Made by a program: the position numbers and the translations under genes | Source of the DNA: Sandaracinaceae bacterium | GTDB taxonomy: Bacteria > Myxococcota_A > Polyangia > Polyangiales > Sandaracinaceae | Length of the DNA stretch: 37,639 nucleotides | Assembly: GCA_019694315.1 (NCBI GenBank) | Contig: JAIBCE010000035.1 | Coordinates: forward strand, 1 to 37,639 | Direction of reading: 5' to 3' | Part shown: piece after piece, positions 25,949 to 32,557 of the stretch | Numbering within the stretch: the first letter of the stretch is position 1 | Layout of the letters: every line of letters starts with the position of its first letter | Notes under the pieces: generated by a model | Told to the model about the DNA's origin: nothing | Databases searched by the model: none | Seen by the model: only the letters and a program-made list of their open reading frames with translations

Positions 25949-26740
25949 ATGGGCTGGGGCTACTTCCTCGATGCACGGCTGCACCTGCCGGCCACCGCGT
26001 GGGCCGAGCTCTCCGAGAAGAAGACGAGCGACTTCGCCACGCCGGTGGGCTGGTGGGGCTTGAAGGACAAGGAGCTCGAGCGCCGCTTCGTCGACATGTT
26101 CGGCGACGTGTCCAAGGGCTGGACCTTCGGAAAGCTCGTGAAGCACTTCGCGGGCAAGGAGTCGATCGGCGTGGTCACGCCCGACGAGGACGGCGCGGTC
26201 GCCGTCCGCATCGTCCGCCTGCTCAGCAAGGACATGGACACCGACGTCGCGCGCGGCGTCGCGGCGATGTTCGAGGCGGCCAAGGCCTATCCCGCCGATG
26301 GCCACGTCTCGCTCGCCAACGACGGCACCTACGTGGGCGAGGACGGCGTCACCGTGACGCTCGCCAAGGGCAAGCTCACCCGCAAGGCCATCAAGGACGG
26401 CTGGGCCTACACCGAGCACCTCGCGATGGAGCTCTTCGGTGAGGACATCTTCGAGGACCTCGAGGAGGAGATGCCGAAGAAGGCTGCGAAGGCTTCGAAG
26501 AAGGTCGCGAAGGCCTCCAAGCCCGCCGCGAAGGCTTCGAAGAAGGTCGCGAAGGCCTCCAAGCCCGCCGCGAAGGCTTCGAAGAAGGTCGCGAAGGCTT
26601 CGAAGAAGGTCGCGAAGGCCTCCAGGCCCGCCGCGAAGGTCGCGAAGGCTTCGAAGAAGGTCGCGAAGGCTTCCAAGCCCGCCGCGAAGGCTCCGAAGAA
26701 GGTCGCGAAGGCTTCGAAGAAGGTCGCGAAGAAGCGCTGA
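25949..26740 (+). CDS. Protein with folded N-terminal domain and histone H1-like Lys/Ala tail
   Basis: The 263-residue product has two unlike parts. Residues 1-172 form a mixed domain with many Trp/Phe residues (GWGYF, VGWWGLKD, KGWTFGKLVKHF), ending in an acidic patch (GEDIFEDLEEEM). Residues 176-263 are a lysine/alanine tail of heptads AKASKKV and AKASKPA, the composition of histone H1 tails and of bacterial H1-like proteins, expected to bind DNA or other polyanions without fixed structure. ATG 25949 follows a GAGAAAGGA ribosome site, and the gene lies 45 bp after the aldehyde dehydrogenase. I do not recognise the N-terminal domain. The acidic patch could mask the tail. The stop is 21 bp from the stop of the convergent gene. 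Confidence 0.88.
   Translation: MGWGYFLDARLHLPATAWAELSEKKTSDFATPVGWWGLKDKELERRFVDMFGDVSKGWTFGKLVKHFAGKESIGVVTPDEDGAVAVRIVRLLSKDMDTDVARGVAAMFEAAKAYPADGHVSLANDGTYVGEDGVTVTLAKGKLTRKAIKDGWAYTEHLAMELFGEDIFEDLEEEMPKKAAKASKKVAKASKPAAKASKKVAKASKPAAKASKKVAKASKKVAKASRPAAKVAKASKKVAKASKPAAKAPKKVAKASKKVAKKR
26474..26737 (+). repeat. 21-bp tandem repeats encoding the lysine/alanine tail
   Basis: About twelve 21-bp units alternate between GCGAAGGCTTCGAAGAAGGT(C) and a GCCTCCAAGCCCGCC-ending form, giving a 42-bp higher-order period in the first part. The codon choice is nearly fixed (aag, gcg, tcg), so the array is prone to slippage and length change. Confidence 0.85.
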
Positions 26741-26761
26741 CGCGTGCGGCGGGGTGGCAGC

Positions 26762-28264
26762 TCAGCCCGAGGTGAGCTGCCACTCCTGCATCGTGTCGAC
26801 CGCGCTGCAGCATGCGCTCGAGCCGTGATCGCAGCCGAGGCGGTAGGTCGCGAACGCCTCGCCGAAGAGGCCCTGATCGCGCAGGCGCGCGGCGCGCCTC
26901 AGGCAGGCGGCCTCGCCACCGGTCTCGCAGGCGCGCTGCTCGTGGAGCTCCGCGGCGCGCAGCTCGCCTGCGTCTCGCTCGACGGTGGCGAGACGATCGC
27001 AGGCATCGCCGCTCGCGAGCTCGCACTGACGTGTGAGCGCCTCGCGGACCTCGCCAGCACCCTCGAGACCAGCCGCCGCGAACGAGGCCCACTGTCCGCA
27101 GGCCGCGGCGTCGCCGCCCAGGCATCCCTGACGTGCGGGCGCGAGCGGAGGCGCGGCCATCGGCACGAGCGGAGCGGGCGCACCGTGACGATCGAGGCCG
27201 AACGTGGACGCCGCGGGCGCGGCGGTGGCGGTGCCCTGCCCCTCGCGGACGGAGAGCGAGAGCTCGCTGCCTGCTTCCTCTCGGGTCGTGTACACGAAGA
27301 GGCCGTGCGTGCAGATCTCGTCGCGCGCGATCGCCGGATCGGTCATGGCCACGGAGGTCTCGAGGCGCGAGGGCACCTCGATGCGTGTGATGGGCACCGC
27401 GACGCTCGGATCGTCGAGCCGCGCGATCATCACCGAGACGCATGAGACGCCGTGTGCGGCGGCGATCGCGCCGGTGTCGATCGCCGCGATCACGCGCACG
27501 AGGCCCGACTGCGCGAAGACGCGCGGCGCGATCGTGCGGTCGTCGGCGAGCCGGTAGGGATCGGCGGCGGCGAGCGTCTCGTCGAGCGCGGGCACCGTGG
27601 CGCGACGGCCCGTGAGCACGCGCAGGGCCGCGAACGTGGGGGCGGAGGCGGGCTGCACCGTGGCGCGCTCTCTCGAGAGCGTCGTGGCGGCCACGAGCGC
27701 GCGGCCCGGCGCGGCGGCGAGGCGTGCCTGCACTGCGTCGCGGTCGAAGCTCGCGCGCTCGTCGTCGGTGGCGTCGAGGCGCACGTAGGTGCGCGGGTGC
27801 GCGAGGACGCCGCGAAGGATCGTGTAGCGGAGCTCGCTCGGCGCCCAGGCCGCGATGCCGAGCGGTGGCTGCACGAAGAGCGACGCGGTGGTGTCGGTCT
27901 GTGCGCAGATCGCGAGGTGCTCGAGCCGACGCGGGATGCCCCACGCCTCGTTCTCCGTCGTGCGTCCGCCCGCGAGCGAGAGGCGCACGTGCTCGAAGTG
28001 CTCGGGGCCGGCGAGGCTCACGACGACGGCGACGCACTGCCCGCGCGCGAGGGGGATCTCTCGCTCGAACGGCAGCTCGCTCGTGGTCCCGTGATCGATC
28101 GGCGCGAGGCCGGCGGCGAGCGCGAGCTGCTCCTCGGTCTCGTGCGCGGGCGCGAGCTGCTCGGCCGTCACCATGGGCGCGCTGTCGCGCACGAGGTTCG
28201 CGAAGCCGAAGCCCGCGACACCGCTCGTCGCGAACGCGAAGAGAAGAGCGATCGCACGCTTCAT
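26762..28264 (-). CDS. Exported protein with C-terminal cysteine-rich Sel1-like repeats
   Basis: The 500-residue product begins with a hydrophobic segment (about 4-23) acting as signal peptide or anchor. A long beta-rich region follows with scattered cysteines (RGQCVAVVVSL, LAICAQT, GVSCVSVMIARL, DEICTHGLFVYTT). From about residue 385 the sequence becomes repeats of about 36 residues with paired cysteines: CLGGDAAAC, CELASGDAC, CETGGEAAC, CDHGSSACC. This resembles the cysteine-rich Sel1-like repeats of Helicobacter Hcp proteins, where each disulfide pins a helix pair. Export and oxidation in the periplasm fit. The last repeat has the extra Cys pair SACCSAVD. Function unknown. It is divergent from the DUF1517-like gene with only 49 bp between them. 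Confidence 0.78.
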   Translation of the reverse strand: MKRAIALLFAFATSGVAGFGFANLVRDSAPMVTAEQLAPAHETEEQLALAAGLAPIDHGTTSELPFEREIPLARGQCVAVVVSLAGPEHFEHVRLSLAGGRTTENEAWGIPRRLEHLAICAQTDTTASLFVQPPLGIAAWAPSELRYTILRGVLAHPRTYVRLDATDDERASFDRDAVQARLAAAPGRALVAATTLSRERATVQPASAPTFAALRVLTGRRATVPALDETLAAADPYRLADDRTIAPRVFAQSGLVRVIAAIDTGAIAAAHGVSCVSVMIARLDDPSVAVPITRIEVPSRLETSVAMTDPAIARDEICTHGLFVYTTREEAGSELSLSVREGQGTATAAPAASTFGLDRHGAPAPLVPMAAPPLAPARQGCLGGDAAACGQWASFAAAGLEGAGEVREALTRQCELASGDACDRLATVERDAGELRAAELHEQRACETGGEAACLRRAARLRDQGLFGEAFATYRLGCDHGSSACCSAVDTMQEWQLTSG

Positions 28265-28301
28265 GAGGACACCACCCTACCACTGGCCTCCGTGCAGGAC
28301 G

Positions 28302-28307
28302 TAGACT
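28302..28307 (+). promoter_or_regulatory. Candidate -10 element (TAGACT) of the 28314 gene
   Basis: TAGACT ends 6 nt before GTG 28314 with no ribosome site between, suggesting a leaderless mRNA. The 49-bp gap must hold promoters for both divergent genes. Confidence 0.25.
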
Positions 28308-28313
28308 GCGTGA

Positions 28314-29747
28314 GTGCGGTCGATCTCGGTACATGCGCGCGCCGCGCGCTGGCTCGCGGCGCTCGCGCTCGTGCTCGGCCTCGCGCTCCTCGGCACACCG
28401 CGTCGCGCCGCGCTCGCGCAAGAGAGCGGTGGCAGCTTCGGCGGCTCGTCGTGGGACGACGAGCCCTCGGGCGGTGGTGGGGGCGGCAGCAGTGACTGGG
28501 GCGGCGGTAGCTCGGGCCAGGACGACTGGGCCGCACGCGAAGCAGAGCGTCGCGCGGAGGACGAGCGACGCGCGGAGGAGGAACGGCGACGCGAAGAGGA
28601 GCGTCGCGCCGAGGAGGCGCGTCGCGCGGAAGAGGAGCGCCGGCGCCGCGAAGAAGAAGAGCGCATCGCCCGAGAGCGCGCGCGCAAGCTCGCCTTGCCG
28701 CCGAGGGATCGCGCGCGAGAGCTGCCATGGCCTGCCACTCCCGCGCCGCTCGCGGCGAGCGCCTCTGCCGGCCTCGACGCGCCGCTCTCGTCGGCGTCGT
28801 CTCCCGGATCCACGTGGGTCTCGCACGAGCTCGTCGCCGCGCTCGAGCCTCCGCCGAGCCACTACGTGGACGCGCCGCTCGAGACGGCGGCGATGTTCTT
28901 CTGTGGGGCGCCGCTCCTCGTGGTGCTCGCGCCGCTCGGGTGGCTGCTCACCCGCAAGCGCGCGCTCGCCGTCGCCGACGATGCGCCCGCGTTCCAGGGC
29001 GGCGCGAGCCGACCGAGCGCGCCGCGTGCGATGACGTCGACGCCGGCCGCGACGCCGAGCGCGTGGCGCGGGGGGGTCGCGCCCAGCCTCCCGGTCGCCA
29101 TGGCCGCGAGCGCGTCGCGCGCCATGCGGGTGTCGATCGCGTTCGACTGGACGGCGCGCGCGAGCCTGCAGGCGGCCCTGCGCGCGATGGCGAGCCGCCA
29201 CGACCTCAAGACGCGACCGGGCCTGCACGCCGCGATGCTCGAGAGCGCCTCGCTCCTCACCCAACACGCCAACGCTGCTCGGTACATGAGCTGGGAGCTC
29301 GCCACGGGCGATGCGCGGGAGTGGCTCACGCGGCGCACGAACGATCTCCGCGCGCGCTACGCGCAGGAGCTCGTGCGCAACCAGAGCACGCAGGAAGGCT
29401 CGCCGTTCCGGGCGCGCGCCGAGGAGGGCGAGGGCCTCGTGGTGATCTCGGTGCTCGTCGGGAGCAAGGTGCCCATCCCGCCGCCGCCGGGCACCGTCGA
29501 CGCCTCGTCGCTCGCGGCGGCGCTGCGCGCCCTCGTCGCGCGGCAGTCGGGCGAGACCCTCGCGCTCGAGGTCGTGTGGTCGCCCGCAGACGACAACGAT
29601 CGCATGAGCAGCTACGAGCTCGAGCAGCGCTACCCCGAGCTGCAGCGCGTGAGCGACGGCGTGGGCCGCGTGGCTTGCGCCTACTGCCGCGCGCCGTTCC
29701 CGCGCGAGCTCGGCCGCTGCCCGAGCTGCGGCGGCCCCGTGGGCTGA
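28314..29747 (+). CDS. DUF1517-like membrane protein with C-terminal zinc ribbon
   Basis: In the 477-residue product a signal segment (about 12-35) leads to a Gly/Ser/Asp/Trp-rich stretch beginning SGGSFGGSSWDD, the hallmark start of DUF1517 proteins. A highly charged Arg/Glu helix (about 74-125) likely forms a single alpha-helix or coiled coil. After a Pro/Ala linker comes one transmembrane helix (about 190-210), then a cytosol-facing domain with 'MRVSIAFDWTARASLQAALRAMA' and 'GLVVISVLVGSKVPIPPPPGT', resembling the DUF1517 core. The end is a zinc ribbon, CAYC...CPSCG (about 458-474). The family is known from cyanobacteria and plastids. The start GTG 28314 is the first in frame before the signal segment. 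Function unknown. Confidence 0.78.
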   Translation: MRSISVHARAARWLAALALVLGLALLGTPRRAALAQESGGSFGGSSWDDEPSGGGGGGSSDWGGGSSGQDDWAAREAERRAEDERRAEEERRREEERRAEEARRAEEERRRREEEERIARERARKLALPPRDRARELPWPATPAPLAASASAGLDAPLSSASSPGSTWVSHELVAALEPPPSHYVDAPLETAAMFFCGAPLLVVLAPLGWLLTRKRALAVADDAPAFQGGASRPSAPRAMTSTPAATPSAWRGGVAPSLPVAMAASASRAMRVSIAFDWTARASLQAALRAMASRHDLKTRPGLHAAMLESASLLTQHANAARYMSWELATGDAREWLTRRTNDLRARYAQELVRNQSTQEGSPFRARAEEGEGLVVISVLVGSKVPIPPPPGTVDASSLAAALRALVARQSGETLALEVVWSPADDNDRMSSYELEQRYPELQRVSDGVGRVACAYCRAPFPRELGRCPSCGGPVG

Positions 29748-29901
29748 CCGAGGTCGTGAGCTGACCGAGGTCACCGCCCGCCGGCGAGCGATGGCACGAA
29801 ACGGCTGGAATTCCGGCGAATTTCGTCGTGTGCCCGCGGTCGGGGCTGGTGAGGGCGCGGGCTCGGCAACATCCTCTTCGGCCACTCTCGAGAGGGATGA
29901 C

Positions 29902-31179
29902 GTGACCAAGACCTACGACGTGATCGTGATCGGCGGCGGGCCCGCGGGCTCGACCGTGGCGAACCTGCTCTCGCAGAAGAGCGTGTCGGTGCTCTTGCTC
30001 GAGAAGGATCACTTCCCGCGCTTCCACATCGGCGAGTCGCTCCTGCCGTGCGACCTGCCGATTTTCGAGCGACTCGGCGTGGACCCGGGCGCGGCGGGCT
30101 TTCTCTTCAAGGCCGGCGCGGAGTTCCTCGACGAGCGCGTGGGCGGCCGCTGCCTCTACGAATTCTCCGACGCGCTGCCCGGCACGCCGAGCCACGCCTA
30201 CCAGGTGGAGCGCGCGGTGTTCGACCACTGGCTGCTCGAGCGCGCGAAGGCCGTGGGCGTGGAGGTGCGCACAGGCGAGCGGGTGATCGAGGCGATCACG
30301 CCCGATCGTGGCGGGGCGCCGGACGAGGTGCTCGTGCGCACCACGGCCACGCACGCGAGCGAGCGCGCGAGCGTGCCGGACGCGAGCTACCGAGCCCGCT
30401 ACGTGATCGACGCCACGGGGCAGGACGCGGTGCTCGGCCGTCGCGACAAGACGACGCGGATGCTCGAGGACTTCGGGCTCGGCGCGGCCTTCACGCACTG
30501 GGAAGAGCTGAGCCCCGAGATCGACCACGAGCTCTGCGTGCGCGATCGCGGGACCATCAAGGTGCTCTTCGTCGACGACGGCTGGTGCTGGGCGATCCCG
30601 CTCGGGAACCGGAAGATCTCGATCGGGCTCGTCTCGCGCCGCCGCGGCATCAAGCCCGAGTGGCTCGAGCAGACGATCGCGGCCTCACCGTTTCTCTCGC
30701 GCGTGACCGCGAGCGGTCGTCAGGTGCGAAGGCCCAACGTGCTCGCGAGCTGGAGCTTCCACAACAAGAAGCAGCACGGCGCGCGCTGGACGTGCACGGG
30801 TGACTCCGCGTGCTTCATCGATCCCGTGTTCTCGAGCGGCGTGTCGCTCGGCATGGTCGGCGCGGCGCACGTGGCCGACACGCTGCTCGAGGCGTTCGCG
30901 AAGAACGACGAGGCGCGCCCCGATCTGATGGACGCGCACGCGCTCCACATGATGCACGCCTACAACACGTTCGCGACGCTCGTGAACAGCTGGTACCACA
31001 CGAGCCTGCTCCACACGCTCTTCTTCAGCCCCGAGCCGAACCTCGAGTGGAAGCGCGGGCTCACCTCGATCCTCGCGGGCGATGTGTGGCGCGACGACAA
31101 CGTCTTTCAGGCGATGCTCTTGTCGAGCAAGCGACGCCGCAAGGAGCTCGTGCCCGAGCTCGTGTCGCGCGCGGAGTGA
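29902..31179 (+). CDS. FAD-dependent oxidoreductase related to flavin-dependent halogenases
   Basis: The 425-residue product has an N-terminal FAD site, GGGPAGS (11-17), then FHIGESLLP, a segment typical of flavin halogenases. Lys 70 in GFLFKAGAEF stands where halogenases place the catalytic lysine. WCWAIP (228-233) is the WxWxIP halogenase motif, and F305-IDPVFSSG matches FxxPxxSxG of variant B halogenases. The same fold also covers geranylgeranyl reductases and hydroxylases, so halogenation is possible, not shown. GTG 29902 follows GAGAGGGA at good spacing; the longer upstream frame has no FAD motif and lower codon bias. There is no flavin reductase or carrier protein gene next to it, so any substrate would be free. 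Confidence 0.85.
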   Translation: MTKTYDVIVIGGGPAGSTVANLLSQKSVSVLLLEKDHFPRFHIGESLLPCDLPIFERLGVDPGAAGFLFKAGAEFLDERVGGRCLYEFSDALPGTPSHAYQVERAVFDHWLLERAKAVGVEVRTGERVIEAITPDRGGAPDEVLVRTTATHASERASVPDASYRARYVIDATGQDAVLGRRDKTTRMLEDFGLGAAFTHWEELSPEIDHELCVRDRGTIKVLFVDDGWCWAIPLGNRKISIGLVSRRRGIKPEWLEQTIAASPFLSRVTASGRQVRRPNVLASWSFHNKKQHGARWTCTGDSACFIDPVFSSGVSLGMVGAAHVADTLLEAFAKNDEARPDLMDAHALHMMHAYNTFATLVNSWYHTSLLHTLFFSPEPNLEWKRGLTSILAGDVWRDDNVFQAMLLSSKRRRKELVPELVSRAE

Positions 31180-31197
31180 GCGGCGAGGTCGTCGCGT

Positions 31198-31234
31198 CGT
31201 TGACCTCGTTTGAGGCGCGTTTGACGACCGTTGA
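31198..31234 (+). promoter_or_regulatory. Four TTGA motifs at helical spacing
   Basis: CGTTGA, CGTTTGA, CGTTTGA and CGTTGA place their GA steps at 31202, 31212, 31223 and 31233, intervals of 10, 11 and 10 bp. They would lie on one face of the helix about 80-110 bp upstream of the PH-like gene. They may bind an activator or other protein in tandem. Confidence 0.35.
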
Positions 31235-31311
31235 GGCGAGGGCTCGGTCATTCCTTCTCGTGTGGTCGCAGCGAGGACGCAGCGACGACGGAACACGAAA
31301 GGAACACGGTC

Positions 31312-31740
31312 ATGGCGCTCTTCTTCAGTGATCTCTACGTCAACACGGTGGCCAAGGGACTCCTGCAGCCCGGCGAGCAGGTGCTGCATCGCGTGAGCGG
31401 CAGCCACGCGCCGTGGTGGTCGATGGGGATCCCGATGTTCGGCAGCCAGTACCTCGTGCTCGCGACCAACCAGCGCCTGGTGCTCGTGCAGCACAAGAAG
31501 GGCTTCTTCACGGGCGACCGCATGGAGAGCGTGGACACGCTCCCGTGGAACCAGGTGAGCGAGGTGAAGCTGAGCGGCTTCCTCGCGAAGAAGACGATGC
31601 GCGTGAAGGCGCAGGGCTCGACGGGCCCGGTGGACCTGTCGCTCGGCGTGACGGGCGGGATGTTCGAGATCCCGAAGAACGTCGACGACGGCAAGGCCAT
31701 CGCGCAGCGCTTCGGCCAGATGAAGGCCCTGCCGAGCTGA
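31312..31740 (+). CDS. Small PH-like domain protein (hypothetical)
   Basis: The 142-residue product is a single beta-rich domain without signal or membrane helix. The order of strands (GEQVLHRVSGSH, YLVLATNQRLVLVQHKKG, ESVDTLPWNQVSEVKLSG, TMRVKAQGSTGPVDLSL) and the LATNQRLVLV motif resemble bacterial PH-like domains (the bPH group, as in YokE/YdjH-type proteins). The closing helix (GKAIAQRFGQM) matches the capping helix. It may bind lipid or protein partners; nothing here shows which. ATG 31312 follows GAAAGGA. The gene stands alone downstream of the halogenase-like gene, with a 132-bp gap that contains phased TTGA repeats. Confidence 0.72.
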   Translation: MALFFSDLYVNTVAKGLLQPGEQVLHRVSGSHAPWWSMGIPMFGSQYLVLATNQRLVLVQHKKGFFTGDRMESVDTLPWNQVSEVKLSGFLAKKTMRVKAQGSTGPVDLSLGVTGGMFEIPKNVDDGKAIAQRFGQMKALPS

Positions 31741-31748
31741 TGCGCCTG

Positions 31749-31778
31749 CATTGCCATTCACGACATCGTGTCTGGCAG
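31749..31778. repeat. 30-bp hairpin repeat, copy 1
   Basis: TGCCA (31752-31756) pairs with TGGCA (31773-31777), and inside CACGA pairs perfectly with TCGTG around CA. A copy with two mismatches lies at 31972-32001. Confidence 0.6.
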
Positions 31779-31814
31779 CGGATGTCGGATGCGATTCGCG
31801 ACATGTCGGCGTAG

Positions 31815-31835
31815 GGCGGGGGCTCGTCCCCCGCC
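31815..31835. terminator. 8-bp G+C hairpin after the PH-like gene
   Basis: GGCGGGGG (31815-31822) and CCCCCGCC (31828-31835) enclose CTCGT, 75 bp past the PH-like gene. There is no T tract; possible terminator or repeat. Confidence 0.4.
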
Positions 31836-31971
31836 TGGCCCTCGCAGAACTGTACCGTCGCCGTGCTTGCCACTCCCCTCGGGCCTGCCGGGGGCATTCG
31901 CGCGAACGCGATCTCAAGCGGTTAGGCCACCGTGCTCGGAGACGGTGCTCAGCGCCTCACGCGAGTAGGGG

Positions 31972-32001
31972 CATTGCCACTCACGACATCGCGTCTGGCA
32001 G
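31972..32001. repeat. 30-bp hairpin repeat, copy 2
   Basis: It is identical to 31749-31778 except for two C/T changes, one of which breaks a pair of the inner stem. It lies 8 bp from the lipoprotein stop codon on the minus strand. Confidence 0.6.
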
Positions 32002-32008
32002 GCCGCGC

Positions 32009-32557
32009 TCACCGCGTGCAGGGTGGGGGCGGGTAGTCGCCGGCGGTGGGCAAGAGGTCGCGCTCGGCGCTGACGCGCTGGCCCGAGGCGGTGGTCACCG
32101 TGACCACCACGCGCTCGAGGCGGCCGACGGAGCACGAGGGATCCGCGAGGATCGCCTGCCAGCCCAGCGTGGAGCGGCGGCCCTGCGCGTCGGGCGGGTC
32201 GAAGGTGAAGCCAACACGCGTGATCTGCATCTCGGACGATCCGTCGGCGGGACCATGCGCGATCTCGAGGCTGCCGAAGTCCTCGCGCAGGCCCGTGGCG
32301 CGGGCCGAGATCCAGAGGTGCCAGCCGCCCTGGGCGCCGTGGGTCATGGGCACCTCGTCGCCATCCGACAGCGGCTCGAAGCGCGCGGTGCCCGTGCCCA
32401 GCTCGAGGGAGGCCTCGGTGGGCTCGGGCGCCGCGGCGGCGCACGCCTCGAGCGTGAGCGAGCCGACGAGCGCAGCGATCGCGAGCGCGAGGCTGCGCAC
32501 CACGGAGCGTGCGCGCCTCGATCGCGAGCGTGGCTCGTGGGCCCGCGCGGAGCTCAT
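32009..32557 (-). CDS. Hypothetical lipoprotein downstream of the DUF2330 gene
   Basis: The 182-residue product has a long Arg-rich n-region, a hydrophobic core and a lipobox-like LEAC (Cys about 39), so it is probably a lipoprotein. The mature domain is beta-type with GGWHLWISARATGLRED, RVGFTFDPPDA and LERVVVTVTTASGQRV strands, and a single Cys in DPSCSVG plus one near the end. The pattern suggests an Ig-like or jelly-roll fold, but I recognise no family. Its ATG overlaps the DUF2330 gene's stop codon (ATGA, 32554-32557), so translation is coupled and the two may act together at the envelope. Its stop lies 8 bp from a repeat hairpin. Confidence 0.7.
   Translation of the reverse strand: MSSARAHEPRSRSRRARSVVRSLALAIAALVGSLTLEACAAAAPEPTEASLELGTGTARFEPLSDGDEVPMTHGAQGGWHLWISARATGLREDFGSLEIAHGPADGSSEMQITRVGFTFDPPDAQGRRSTLGWQAILADPSCSVGRLERVVVTVTTASGQRVSAERDLLPTAGDYPPPPCTR

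Noticed and set aside
26391..29909. Open frame of 1172 codons on the minus strand across the H1-like, Sel1-like and DUF1517-like genes
   Set aside because: It is Arg/Pro-rich, overlaps three well-supported genes and contains no recognisable domain.
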